Source: Brachionus manjavacas
Lineage: Eukaryota; Rotifera; Eurotatoria; Ploima; Brachionidae
Direction: 5' to 3'
NCBI GenBank assembly: GCA_019054805.1
Contig: JAHQIY010000006.1
Span: 2,356,001 to 2,420,000 of the forward strand
DNA: 64,000 bases
Shown: positions 12,015 to 24,087 of the stretch, in pieces
Position numbering within the stretch: position 1 is the stretch's first letter
How the letters are laid out: each line of letters starts with the position of its first letter
Translations under genes and position numbers: made by a program
The notes under the pieces: generated by a model
Database searches by the model: none
What the model was told of the DNA's origin: nothing
What the model saw: the letters and a program-made list of their open reading frames with translations, nothing else

Positions 12015-13825
12015 ATTCAAAACTAATGAAGAAAAGGGAAAATACTTCGGTGAATTCTTATCTTCAATATTTAGTCCTAATTCTGATTTAATTGATACCA
12101 AGAAGGATATCAAAATACTAAATTTTAACTCTGAATTTTTTAGAAATTATGATCAGTGTAATTTTAATGATCAAATTTGCTTAAATGAATTAATTATGGC
12201 TTTAAAAAGATTGAAAAATGAAGCAGCATCATGACCATGACCTGACCAAATACATAATTTTATGTTAAAAAACATACCTAGAAATTCATTAATAAAAATC
12301 ACAGAACTTTTAAATTCATCTCTTAGAGAAGGTAAGGTCCCGAAAGCGTGGAAAACTTCGAACATTACAATGATTCAGAAAAAGGCCTCTAATATGCAAG
12401 ATCCTTTAAATTATAGACCAATTAGTATAACGAGTTGCTTAGGAAAGTTACTGGAACGAAAAGTTTATTCAAGATTAAACAATTTTCTGGAACAAAATTA
12501 ACTCGTTATCCAGGAGCAATCTGAATTTAGTAAACACCGGCGAACATCAGATAATATTTTTTTTTTAATTCAAAAAATTGTGGAATCATTTATTAGAAAA
12601 AAAAGAGTTTGTGGCCTTTTTTTTTAAATTTCTAAAGCCTTCGATAGGGTTTGGCATGAGGGTTTAGTTTTTAAATTGATTAAAAATGAATCCACCTCAT
12701 TACTTGACTAACTGGATTAGATCCTTTTTAGACAGTAGGACATTTAAGGTAAATGTGAATGATCATCTGAGCGAAGAATATAAAATAACTGCAGGTGCTC
12801 CTCAAGGCTCAGTAATTAGTCCTCTTTTATTTAGTATTTATATATTAATGACATCCCAAAAAGAAACAAAACAAATAATGAATACTCTCTGCTTTTCGCA
12901 GATGATCTAGTTACATTCTTCATTTATAACAAATAAGGGAACCTAGAAAATAAGATTAATAAATACACCAACGAACTAGAACAATGGCTTATTTAATGGA
13001 AAATGAAGATATCAGTTGAAAAGTCGTGTTCAGTAGTCTTTTCTAGGTACAAAAAAGAGAGTCATAATCTAAAATTAAAAATTTATGGAAACAGAATAAT
13101 GAACCTAAAAGAAATCAAGTTTCGTGGTATTAAATTTGATTCTTGTAGTTAATATATAAGTAGACGAAATTAAAGAACGCTGCAATAAAAGGCTAAATAT
13201 TATTAATATATTGTCAAATAAAAAATGGGGTCTTACTCAAAACACACTATGAAATTTATAAAAATCTTTAGTCGGATCAATTTTAGACCATTCTTTTCCT
13301 TGCTTGAATTCATTTTCAGAAAATGATATCAAAAAACTACAAGCAATTCAGAATACAGTAGTAAGATCTTTCCTTAAGTTAAAATATGATACTCCCTCCA
13401 ACATCGTGCATCATGAAGCTTTTAAATAACTTAAATTTCTAACAGTCTCGAATGGGCTTTTTGAGTTGAGTGAGAAATATGTTGGGACAGGACTGAGTCA
13501 TTCTATTCCACGTTGTGTAATTGCTACCTTGCTATTTCCTCTTTTTTTCGTGAAGCTCCAACTATGTAAACTTGTGTCACATAATAATAATAAAAATAAT
13601 AATAATAATAATATTAATAATAATAATAAAGAGTTACAGCAAGCGAGCTTGCGCAGATGGCTTACTCGGAAGCCATCTATGATAGCTATTTTTTTTAAAC
13701 TTATTTACTTTATTTTGATTTGTTTTGATCTTTTTTTATTAACTCTATTTTTATTTTATTTTTTTTATCATTTATTCTAAAGGATCTTTATTTCGGTACA
13801 GAAAACAAATAAATAAATAATTACC
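12015..13825 (+). mobile_element. Jockey-like LINE copy B, many stops
   Basis: The longest copy of the jockey-like family here. It begins upstream of the polymerase (region before the PDQIH box) and runs through YRPISITSC at about 12415, ISKAFDRVWH (box A) at about 12635, APQGSVISPLLF (box B) at about 12795, FADD (box C) at about 12898 and the C-terminal domain. It ends in the family tail with CGGTACAG and AAATAAATAAAT at 13793-13820. Stops and small indels break every part, so it is inactive. Between 13575 and 13690 it holds an unrelated piece with an AAT-type microsatellite and a hairpin (AGATGGCTT..AAGCCATCT), which looks like the 3' end of another element inserted in reverse orientation. 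Confidence 0.85.
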
Positions 13826-15065
13826 GGTTAAGCTAATCCATTTGATATAATCTTTCCTGAATTTCTTGAATTCAGGTAATTTATCTTAAGTTAAGATAAA
13901 TTTAAATGGTCATATAAATGATGAAAATTGAATAACTGCAGGTGTCACCCAAAGTTCAGTAATTAGTCCTTTCCTATTCAGTTTATTCATGTAAATTCAA
14001 AACTGTCTAACGAATTTCAAGTACTAACACAACGATCAGCTTAATTACATGTTTGCATCGATAAAGAACGAAGAAGAGGCAACTAAAAGCAAATGCCTAG
14101 ATTTTCCCGAAAGAAAAGTTTGTGATTCTTTTGACGATTATGCTTCATTTATTCAATCAATCAGATACGTTAAGTTATATGTAACAAGATGGGAATTAAT
14201 CGTCTGTTGGAAAAAGAATTTAGTCTGTAAAAAAAATTACTGGCATATCAGAAAAATTGAAACTTGATCATTTTCCAATCTAAATTTACAGATTGAAGCT
14301 AATGCAAAAATAGTTAGGCGTTAACAGGCTGGGAAGGCGAAGAGAATCGCATTGACCAGTTAATCACTTAATGGAAACACAAGAGATTATTGGCGAAATT
14401 ATTGAAGAAACTTCGACATCTGACAGTTGAAGTTGAATTGCTCATGTTGAATTCAATCAATCGAATCAATTTTTTTTTAACTTTTTTTGAGTATATGTGT
14501 TATTTTTTTTTCATTTACAAATTTTCAATGCAAATCCTGTATTCAGCTTTAAAAAATTCAGCCTTTTTTTCATATGCCCAAAAAAATTTAGTCTATATTC
14601 TTATATATTTCATTAAAAATAGATTCTTTAATTGAAATCATCTAGGTTTTTGAAGTACTCATTAAATTAAACATGTTTTTTAAATTACTAAAATATTAAA
14701 ACGCTACAATCCTAAAATTAGGAAATTTATTTAAAAAAAAATTTTAGTTTTATAGCCATTATTTTAAATTTTAAAATTATCGCCTCCTATTTTGGCTTAT
14801 CCTTTAATTAATCTTAACTTTTTATTACTGATCTTCTAATTTATGTTCATGATTATCCAAATTATTTTTAAAAAATTTTTTAAGGATTGTAGGATTTTAA
14901 TATTTTGGAATTTAAATAATACCATATTCCGTCTTTCGACTATGCTGCACCACAAACTTAGACACTCTTATGAACCATCCACCCATCCACCAAAGTAAAA
15001 CTCGGCCATGCCTAAACATTATTGATTAAGAACGCATGGTCTAATAATATTATCGTAAGTCTAGG
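13826..15065. other. AT-rich gap with one LINE scrap
   Basis: At about 13895-13990 the + strand reads ITAGV.Q.SVISP.LFS, a broken box B of the jockey-like family. The ORF at 14049-14267 has no recognisable motif and may be junk or an old element. From 14640 on there is only AT-rich sequence. Confidence 0.45.
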
Positions 15066-15267
15066 GCCGCATCAAACTCGCAAATTCTTAATTTAATTAG
15101 TCATCAAGATAAAAATAAAAAGATCGTATATAAATTATTTTCTTATTTTTTTTTTCTTAATTCTTGGTGCTTTACCAAATGCAAAGTAAAAAAAGCTTTT
15201 TTATTTTTTTTCTTAAGCTCAAGTCTTGATGACGCATTAAATTATGAATTTCCGAGCTTTTCGCAGC
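15066..15267. repeat. Small foldback/MITE-like element
   Basis: Positions 15066-15110 and 15223-15267 are inverted repeats of about 45 bp (both contain AATTTAAT and CATCAAGA in matching order, with GC(C/T)GC at the outer ends). The right half (about 15152-15240) recurs in inverted orientation at 42201-42292. No target duplication was recognised. It is likely a non-autonomous DNA element. Confidence 0.6.
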
Positions 15268-15663
15268 ATTAAGGATTGCATGCTTTTACAGCAAGAGCTA
15301 GATGCACTTTATAACTAAACAATTAAAAACGTGTCAAAAAGTGCAAATAAATCCTGCAAGGAAACATCTAGAAGTACTGAATTTTAAAGCAAAACTATTT
15401 TAAAACTAAAAGTAAAGGAAATGATCGTGAAACAAAAATTTATTTTAATATAAAAATTCTGATTTTCAATTTTAGAAGTAGAACAAACATTGATTTTTTA
15501 ATTAAATGACGTTTTTTAAAATTCATTTTCAGAAGCATTAAAATTAAAAAATCGATTAAAAAAATAATTTAATGAGGAGGAAGCATTTTAACTTGGTAAC
15601 CCAAGTTTTTTTCATATTCAGCTTAAAAATTTAAAGCTAAAGATTTTCTAAATTAAATTTAAA

Positions 15664-18075
15664 ATGGAAAACTTTATAATTATTTTGAACAAATCGACCC
15701 ACATTTATATTCCCGGAGAAGTATTAAGTGGTATTCTTAAAATTCAATGCAAAGATAGAATTAAGATAAATTCAATTACAGCGGTAATTTCTGGTGAAGG
15801 CTCTGTATATTGGTAATATGACAAGAAGATTTTTCCAAATCGAACCATAATTTCCGTAATTAAAAAAAATAAGATAATTACGAAATTTAATTAAATAAAA
15901 AAAAACATAAACATAAAAATGAACTCGGAAACATTGGATTTTTTTCTTAAAATTTGGCTAAAAAATTATTTATGTTTAAAGAAAAAAATGTAAAAATTAA
16001 TTATGTAAGTTTATTTTTTTAAAAACAAAAAAAAACACAGCATAAGCAAAAATTTAATTTTTTTTAATTTTGTTAAAAAAATTTGAATTTATAAAGTAGA
16101 TCATTTTCATTAAAAAGGTTGGAATATTTTTCAAAAAAATTCGATCTTTTAAGAAATTTTTCTTGATATTTTTATTTTATTAGAACATAAATAACTTAAT
16201 TGTTCGAATTATAGTCACTTATTATTGTAAAAAATTAAAATTCCAAAATTATTCGCTTCTTTTTTTTTAAATTTTATTCTTTTCAATTTTAAATATCTTC
16301 TAATTTATTTATTTTTAAAATCGTATAAATCTGATTTTTTTATAACATTAGATAGGGTTTTCTTTTACTTTCAAATAAAATTACATCAATTATAAGTTAA
16401 GAATAATAAAATGTTCTATTAAGTAAAAAATAAAGTGTAAATCCACGAGCTACCTTGTCAAAAATAGAATCAAGGTTTGTCTTTTTAAAGACTCCTTTCT
16501 TTAGATAATAGATAAACTTAAAATAATTTTTGTTTTTAATAAAAAAAAATTAAAAATCTCTTATAACGCTAAAATAATACTCAGTTAACAATAAAAATTT
16601 AAAAAATTTAGAAGTTAACTGAATATTACTTTTTCTATTTAACATTCTCGAATATGAATATTTGATTTTCTTACCTAAAAAAATAAAAAAAGGAAAAATT
16701 TAATAGCAATGAAAAATTAATGACTTCTTAAAGAATTTTTTGTATTTGGAAATTAATGAAAAAGTAATGATTATCAAAGGGAAATTTCTTTGATAACTTT
16801 TTTCTTCAAAATTTCATCATAAAACCCTTAAATTTTTAATGAATTTTTTTTCTTTAATCAGCCGATAATTTTCGAAAATTCATAAATTTCGTCATTTTCC
16901 TAAAATTTTGTCAAATTACAGAAATTAAAACTAAATTTGTTAAAATCCTCTTATATTGAACTAAATTGTTTAAAATTAATTTCAAAATTTGCGTGTGAAT
17001 TTGTTCCAGGTCCGAAAGAGAAACTGTTCACAAAAATCGGAATCTGAGTAACTTTAGAGATAATGAAAGAATTATGAATAGGACAAGTCACAACCAGAGG
17101 CGTACAGTCAAATATACAAATTATGAAAATTACATAAGTCTAAAAATGGTGTTGGCATCAAAAAAAGCCGAATCTGATTTATATTTAGAATGCGGAGAGC
17201 ATAATTATCCTTTTCAAATTGTTTTACCAGCTAATTTACCAACAAGCTTTGAGCACAAAATTGGCAGAATTCGATACTCAATCAAAGCTTGTATTGATAT
17301 TCCGTGGGCTTTTGATAAAAAAACGACCATTTATTTTTCATTACTAAATGAACTCGATTTAAATTTGTTTCCCAATCTTCGAGTTGCTTTAGGTGGAAGC
17401 GAGCAAAAGTATTTTTGCTGTGGACCTTGCCAATCTGAACCAATAACTGCAATCCTCAATATTCCAAAGAGTATTTATTTTTTAGCTCTAATTTAACACA
17501 CTGATGAAGTAATTTTTTCTCTAATCCTTCAAGGTGGTTTTGTTCCAGGAGAAAGAATAAATTTAAGTGCTTCTTTAGATAACAAAAGTAACCGTAATGT
17601 AAAAGAGATTAGTATTATTTTGGTTCAGAGAGTTGCCTTTCATGCCAAAGGAAAATCAAGAATGGTTACTAGTAACGTGATCAAAACTGTTTTTTCAAAG
17701 ACGATAGAAGCTAAGAAAAGTGAAAACTGGAATGATGCTGCTTTAATAATTCCACCAGTTTGTCCATCAACTAATGGCTCATGCAGAATAATCGATGTGA
17801 ATTATGAGATAGTATTGTATTTTGCATCTGGATTGACGCTAGGTTCACGAGTAATTATTCCAATTGTTATTGGAACTGTACCAATTGTGTCGGAAGGAGA
17901 TATGAGTTTAACTAACAGTGCATTTTCTTATATGCCTTCAGGGTTGAAACTAGACTTAAATGAACCGATTGAAGAAGAAGAAGATCAAAAGCCTGATGAA
18001 GCTGAGTCGAATTTAAAAGCATTTATGCCTTATTACCCATATTACAACAATTTTTCAGTGCAACAATCTCAATAG
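15664..18075 (+). CDS. Arrestin domain-containing protein (alpha-arrestin)
   Basis: Three exons, 15664-15812, 17010-17470 and 17534-18075, join in phase: the TGG codon at the first junction is split 2+1, and the second junction makes Ser-Gly before FVPGE. The product of about 383 residues has the two beta-sandwich halves of an ARRDC-type arrestin. The N-half has the YIPGEVLSG start and the FPF..LP..LPTSFEH..G.IRYSIKA signature; the C-half has the SGFVPGERI signature and a late P-x-V-x-E-like segment. Alpha-arrestins act as adaptors that link membrane cargo to ubiquitin ligases. A tail with repeated Pro-Tyr pairs follows an acidic run, but a clean PPxY motif was not seen. Intron 1 is 1.2 kb of AT-rich DNA; intron 2 is 63 nt. 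Gene-level identity is firm, orthology is not. Confidence 0.9.
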
Positions 18076-18595
18076 CATTAATAAATCAACACATTTAACC
18101 AGCTTGATCAATTGATTTTTTTTAAATATTTTAAAAAAGTAAAAGATATCATTTTGATAAAAATTTTTGTTTTTATTCAAAAAAAATTTAGCACTCTTCA
18201 CTCAACAAAAAAAATTTTTTGATTTTCAGTAAAAAAAAAATAGGCCCAAATTTTAATTTACTTATTAAAATTTACACAAAATTAAAATTTTCAACACAGA
18301 AATAAGTTATTTTTTCTTTTCTAGTAGTTAAAATTTTTGAAGCAATTTTAAATGTTAATTTTCAATGCAATTTCTTTAAAATAGAGCCGTAATTAATTTT
18401 TGTCTGGAAATTTGAGTAAATATTAGGGTTATTAATTAATTCTTTGATAAAAAGAATTATTTTTTTTAATTTGATGCTTTATTTTAAAATAAATTTATTA
18501 ATTAATCTCTTTAGTGAATCTGTAAAATAGATATTTTTTTTTAAAAATTCCAGATTTTTAACAACTAAAAGCCTATTTTAATAAAAATAAAAAGC
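18076..18595. other. Convergent intergenic gap, AT-rich
   Basis: Lies between the 3' ends of the arrestin-domain gene and the P450. Only A/T-rich sequence; probably both 3' UTRs. Confidence 0.5.
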
Positions 18596-20583
18596 CTAAA
18601 AATTTCGCTGTGTCAAATAAACTCGACAGCCATCTTTTGGTCTAAGAGTTAATACCTCTTTAAGTCCGTATGATTGATTTTCATCTAGACGGATATCGAA
18701 GTTTTGAGCGAATTTCGCCAAAAAAATCTTTGCTTCTATCTAAATTTTTTTTGATGTTAGTTTTTTATTTTTGACAAAAAAACAAAAAGCTTGCTTTTGC
18801 AAAATTTTGCCCAATGCAGTTCCTTGGACCCAAGCTGAAACTAAACAAAAGATTTAGTTTGAAAAAAAATAACTTGAACTTCTTACGGGAAAAACGTATA
18901 GCTATTTATCCTTTAAAAAAAAACATTTATAATTTTTTTTACGATTAAATAATTTACTTACAAATTTTTGTGTGAAAATTCAGAGCTTTTTAGGAACCGT
19001 TCTGGCTTGAATTCTTCAGGTTCAGGAAAGTATTCTGGATTGTGTCCTGAAATAAACGGTGAGCACTTTTTGAGACAAAATTAATTGAAAAAAAAATATT
19101 TAAAAAATAAATTCAAAACCATAATCCAAGTATTTTTCGGAATTTTGATTCCATTTATTTCAATTTCCTTATATGTTTTACGGGAAAACTCAGGTGCTGG
19201 TGGCCATTTACGAAGTGTTTCTTTGAATACACATGAAGTGTATTCTAGATTTGCCAGATCTTCTAATGAAATGTAACTTTTGGATCCAATATATTTATCC
19301 GCTTCTTCTCTCAATCTAAAATATCAATAAATAATGAAAATTTCAAATTAATTAAAAAAAAATCAACTTTAAGAAAGCTTCTGGGTTACGGCCAAGTTCC
19401 AGAATGGCAAATGCAAGACTATTTGCAGTTGTTTCTTGGCCAGCTATAAAAAATGTCAAAAATTGATCGATTAATTCATCCAAATCAAGGCTGTCTCCAT
19501 CTATTTAAAAAGCAATTTTTTTAATTTTCAAATAATTATCATTAAATACCATAATTTTTAATTATTGTTGTTAGAATATCGTTCGGTACATGTTCTTTGT
19601 TTTCTAGATCTCTTATCCTCTGATTAATATGTTCGCGTGAAAATTCACGTAATTCTCTCAGGGATTTTTTGAACTCATTAACCATTTTAAATTTATTTGG
19701 CTTCAACTGATGAAAAAAAATATTTAAATAATTTTTAAATTTTTAAATTTTTACTTGAACAAGTGGATCTATTAAAAGTTCGTTAATACCGTGTAAAAGA
19801 TTAATAATTAATTTGTTCAAATAATTCTCAGATTGATTAATGGAATCATTGTTGAATCCAAAAGCAACAGAAGATATGATATCAAGTGCCAAGTTGTTAA
19901 TTTCCGGAAGCATAGTGACCAAAGTTCTTCCATCTGCTTTGCCCCGCAATTTTTCCATTAGCAAGTTGCTTTTTTCATTAAATTCGTCAAAAAACGTCTT
20001 CAATATGTTCCTTTGGAATGCATGGTTGAAGAGGGCTCTACTTTTCTTCCATTTGTCTTTGTCTATCTCGGTCACTAAGCCGGTGCCAAGAGCTCTTTCA
20101 TTAAATGGAAAAGCCAACATGTTGTATGTAAGATCATTTTTGTGTAGATCCAAATCGATAGTGACTTTCTTTGTGAATCTAAAATTAATCACAATAGAAA
20201 ATAATTTTTTTAGATTATTACTTTGACTGCCTCAGGTCCATTTACTGAAACAATAATTTCACCGAAAAAATACACTTTAAATACTGGACCGAGATGGTTA
20301 AACCACTTTAAAATTAACCCTGAAAATCCAATATCATCTTTGTAGGCTTGTAATTCGTGCAAATTTCCAGTAAAAAAACGAAATAAACTTTATGTTAAAA
20401 AATTTAGCAAAATTTCTTGCAGTTAAAAAAAATATTTTACCCATAAGTTTTAGGATGTGGTATGTGGCGATAACGTCTCAGTTTAAAATACTGTTTAAGG
20501 GTTAGATAAATTAAATAGCTTGAAGTGGTACCAAATAGCAAGACTGCTATTTCGTAGAAGCTAATACTTTTTATGATATTCAT
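18596..20583 (-). CDS. Cytochrome P450, clan 46 (CYP46A1-like)
   Basis: A heme mono-oxygenase of the ER membrane. The start at 20583 gives an N-terminal membrane segment (residues 8-27), then a basic stop-transfer region. About eight exons follow. The I-helix AGQET is in the exon near 19380-19500 and the K-helix ETLR near 19210-19230. The exon at 18970-19040 carries the PERF motif, and the heme loop FSLGPRNCIGQNFA with its Cys ligand lies at about 18795-18840. The last exon (18596-18740) ends at TAG 18598-18596. The heme-loop exon and last exon align best with CYP46A1 (cholesterol 24-hydroxylase). The junction between them needs a GC..AG intron (18741-18794): exon end AAAA, donor GCAAGC, which restores the family reading FAKIEAK. 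Exon junctions otherwise show GT..AG. Substrate unknown; rotifers have expanded clan-46 P450s, so a sterol role is only a possibility. Confidence 0.9.
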
Positions 20584-20886
20584 TTTAAATAACGTCAATT
20601 AAAAATTTGACTTTTTAATAAGACGCTAGAATGTAAATGATTGAATTTTTTCATTAAATGCAACGAAGTTAACAATAATGCACATTTTAGTATAATTTTT
20701 CAAAAAAATTTTATAATAATGAGTTAATAAACAATTCATTTCTATATCATATTAGCAAAAATTTTTTTAATTTTATTAAAAAAGAGTTTTTAGTAACATT
20801 TATCAATTAAAATTAAATATCTTTTTATAAAATTTAAACTGTTTTAATGCTTTACAGTTCATTGAAAATTATATATAAGTAATGTA

Positions 20887-22673
20887 CAGTCGAGTCTTGT
20901 AATAAAGATGCTGATTAATACGATATCTAATTAATACGATAGGTTTATTCAGAAAACAACAAACAAATCAGTGGTAATTCATCGTTTTTAATACGATATT
21001 GATCTTTTAAACAAAAAAACTTGAAATTTCGAATGAAATTTATCTCACTGTCACAGAACTTGTGAAAAAATAAAATAGACCTCAGAGTACTATTTCTTCT
21101 ATTCTTAAGGAAAAGATAAAAAACTTATATGAAAATAATTGTTCCCTTTTCTTTGATATTTCTAAAGCCTTTGATAGGGTTTGGCACGAAGGTTTAATTT
21201 ATAAATTAATAAAAATAAATCCTCCACAACACTTAATTAACTGGATTAGATCCTTCTTAGACTCAAGGACATATAGGGTGAATGTGAATGAATACTTGAG
21301 CGACGAATATCAAATAACTGCAGGTGTTCCTCAAGGCTCAGTTATTAGTCCTCTTTTATTTAGCATTTATATTAATGATATCTCTAAAAGAAACAAAACA
21401 AATAATGAATACTCTCTTCTTTTTGCAGATGATCTAGTTACTTTTTTTATTTACAACAAAAAGGGAAATCTTGAAAATAAGATAAATAAATACACCAACG
21501 AACTAGAACAATGGCTAATTAAGTGGAAAATGAAGATGTCAGTTGAAAAGTCGTGTTCAGTAGTATTCTCTAAGTACAAGAAAGAAAGTGATAATCTTAA
21601 CTTAAAATTTATGGAAAAATTATGGAAATAGAATAAAAAGCCAAAAAGAAATTAAGTTTCTAGGTGTTAAATTTAATTCTAAATTAAATTTTAATACACT
21701 GGTTGACGAAATAAAAGAACGTTGCAATACAAGGCTAAATCTAATTAAGATTCTATCAAACAAAAAATGGGGTCTTAATCAAAAAACGTTGGGAAATCTT
21801 TATAAATCTTTAGTTGGTTCAATTCTAGACTATTCGTTTCCTTGCTTGAATTCATTTTCAGAAAATAATATCAAAAAGTTACAAGCAATTCAGAATACAG
21901 CAGTCAGATCTATCCTCAGATTAAAATATGATACTCCCTCCAGCATCATGCATCATGAAGCTTTTAATAAACTTAAATTTCTAACAGTTTCGAATCGACT
22001 TTTTGAGTTCCTTATTTTTTGAATTTATTTTACTTGACTTTTTTTAATTTTTAATTTTACTTAATTTTATTTTTAATTTTTATTCTGAAGGAGCTTTAGC
22101 TCGGTACAGTTAACAAATAAATAAATAAAATAATAATAATTTAATCAATCCTAACTCTAAAGAATGAGAGGTTCTAATTATGTTAAAATTGAAAAGGCCC
22201 TTGATCACTGGTTCAAATGAGCTATGTCATATAAAAATATTACTCTTAACGGTCCATTGATTCAAGCCTAAGCTATTAAATATGCAACTATGTTAAATCA
22301 AACTGATTTTAAAGCAAGCAATGGATGGTTAAACGGATTTAAAAAAAAGGCATAATATTACCTTTAAAACTATTGCATAGATAAACTACGATTGTATTTT
22401 GCCCAAGAGGACGAAGACTGTTCTTTATTCATTGATCAGTTGTCTAAAATGGATCAATTTTGTAGCGTCGATCAGTCTTTTCAAAGTAAAATTGATAAAT
22501 ATTTTTCTTTTTAATTTATTTTTTATTTTTTAATAAACAATAATTGCTAAAAAAAAATTTTTTTCAATTTTTTTCTTCCCATCCTTTAACATGCTAATTT
22601 GATTAATACGATATTGGTTAATACGATGTCAATTTTTTCCGCCTAAACACATCGTATTATCCTGACTCGACTG
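20887..22673 (+). mobile_element. Pogo/Tigger-type element A, deleted and interrupted
   Basis: Ends CAGTCGAGTC at 20887 and GACTCGACTG at 22673 are inverted repeats flanked by the TA dinucleotides at 20885-20886 and 22674-22675, as expected for Tc1/mariner-pogo elements. Both ends also carry two subterminal TTAATACGAT words. Inside are a decayed N-terminal helix-turn-helix (about 21030-21130, with a STISSILKEK pattern) and, after the LINE insertion, a CENP-B-type second HTH (22160-22350, DHWF..SNGWLNGFKKRH pattern). Then the frame jumps to a C-terminal remnant, so the DDE catalytic domain has been deleted. Jockey copy C (21141-22134) sits between the two HTH parts. Confidence 0.85.
21141..22134 (+). 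mobile_element. Jockey-like LINE copy C, best preserved
   Basis: 5'-truncated copy starting in box A (DISKAFDRVWH). The open frame 21278-21631 carries GVPQGSVISPLLF (box B) and FADD (box C). A frame break near 21630 is followed by an open C-terminal part to 22022, then the family 3' region with GAAGGAGC..GCTCGGTACAG and an AAATAAATAAA run. A 7-bp AATAATT word at 21134-21140 and 22135-22141 may be the target duplication, but the sequence is low-complexity. Inserted in Tigger element A. Confidence 0.85.
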
Positions 22674-23285
22674 TAATCTAAAATAATTTTACTCCTAGCT
22701 GCTCTGGAAATTTTTGATTTCAGATTTAATAAAACATAATTTTGTTTATTTAAATTGATTGGTAAAAATGAAATTTTCGGAATTATTGATTTAAAAAATC
22801 GATTTAAAAGTATTATCCGATTAATTTTAATTGTAATTATAATTTGAAAAAATAAAATTTTCAAGGTTTTTTTTCACAGTTAATTTGAAATTTTTTTCGA
22901 TATTTCTGGATTAGTTAACTAATTAAACTATGTGCGTTTGAGTAAAGAAGAAGCAAAAATCAAAAAATAAAAGAGAGAATGACTGCTAGGCTCAAAAAAT
23001 AATAAAAACAATTATATTATATTGATTTTGTCTAGAATCTAGTTAAAAATTTAAAATTTTTCTTATTTGGTGTCACAAAACCAAGATTATTTTTTTCTCA
23101 AATCTAATTTTTTTTAAATTTAATGAAAGGGACAATTTTTTATCAAAACAGTCTTTAAAATTATTTACAAAAATTGATTATTTTTATTATATGACGATTT
23201 TTAATTATTTTTGAAAAAAATTTTTTTTTTTTTAATTTAGGAGTTAATTTTAGTCTATTTTAACTCTTAAAGTTTTATGTAATTA
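22674..23285. other. AT-rich gap between two Tigger elements
   Basis: No gene or repeat recognised. Confidence 0.5.
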
Positions 23286-23557
23286 TAGGTAAACACGTTT
23301 AAGTGGAAAAATATTGAAACATTGGTTGGTTTACATTGACATAAATTGTAAAATTTCACGGTTAATTCGAAGTCAAATGTCGCCTAAATCGAAAGAAAAA
23401 TTTGTTAAAATTTGGTTTTTTTAAAACAAAAATTGAAAATTACTCTTAAGCCTTAAATTAGTCTTAAGGAAATTTCTTAAATAAAAATATAAATTTTATA
23501 ATTAATTATACATTTTCTATAAAAGAATTTTTTGTCACATCAATAATATCTAATAAA

Positions 23558-24027
23558 ATGAGTAATACAAAAGGTTTTAAAAGAAAACTTCAACAAAATT
23601 CAATCGAATTTACTTTCTTTACATTTTATTTTAGCTTATATACTTTATTTTGATTTTTATTTGATCTTATTTTATTAATTTTTTTTTTTACTTTTATTTT
23701 ATTTTTTTAATTTATTCTGAAGGAGCTCTAGCTCGGTACAGAAAACAAATAAATAAATAAACAACTTCAATCGAAGATAAATATGATGCAATACTTGCTA
23801 TAGAGAAAAAAAGAAAAAAATACGACACAAACCGCAAGAGAATTAGTTCAGTAAGTGGTTGGTGTAAGGAACAAAGAAAAGATATATTTGGAGACTATGT
23901 AAAATGTTCAAATCCTGAAAAGCTTAAACGAATGAGAGTAGCTATGTTTGATCAGGTAGTAGAGGTATTCTTTGAATGGATCAAGGAAGCAAGACCTCAA
24001 AAAATATCTATTAATGGGCCTATTTTT
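23558..24027 (+). pseudogene. Tigger-type transposase N-terminus, interrupted
   Basis: From ATG 23558 the frame reads a short basic start, is interrupted by the insertion at 23609-23765, and resumes in frame (Ser-Ile-Glu-Asp-Lys-Tyr) as the pogo-type HTH. A CENP-B-type second HTH begins as EWIKEARPQKISINGPIF. It then runs into the right terminal repeat, so no DDE domain exists. Removing insert plus one target copy restores the reading frame exactly, which shows the insertion came after the ORF existed. Confidence 0.78.
23609..23765 (+). mobile_element. Short retroelement end with 10-bp target duplication
   Basis: 157 bp consisting only of the T-rich 3' region of the jockey-like family, the word GAAGGAGCTCTAGCTCGGTA and an AAATAAATAAATAAA tail. 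It is flanked by TTCAATCGAA at 23599-23608 and 23766-23775. Either a severely 5'-truncated LINE or a SINE that shares the LINE tail. A second solo copy at 45703-45850 begins at nearly the same point (ACTTTCTTTACATTT), which favours a discrete SINE-like unit. Confidence 0.8.
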
Positions 24028-24087
24028 ACGGTTAAGTCGAAACTTTTTACGATCACCCTTCGACTTCGACTTAACCGGGTTTACCTG

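Larger units (their letters stand above)
23286..24087 (+). mobile_element. Pogo/Tigger-type element B
   Basis: Inverted ends TAGGTAAACACGTTTAAGT (23286 on) and, read inward from 24087, CAGGTAAACCCGGTTAAGTC are about 20 bp long and are flanked by TA at 23284-23285 and 24088-24089. The right end has extra inverted GTTAAGTCGAA words. The interior holds only the first part of a transposase, so the element is internally deleted. It is a different family from element A, since the terminal sequences do not match. A 157-bp retroelement end is inserted at 23609-23765. Confidence 0.83.

Noticed and set aside
13580..13632. AAT/ATA array considered as a CRISPR-like or satellite array
   Set aside because: A plain trinucleotide microsatellite at the end of an inserted element; no spacers.
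14049..14635. Open frames between the LINE copy B and the foldback repeat
   Set aside because: No recognisable domain, and the second is A/T-run translation. Might be an old element but cannot be supported.
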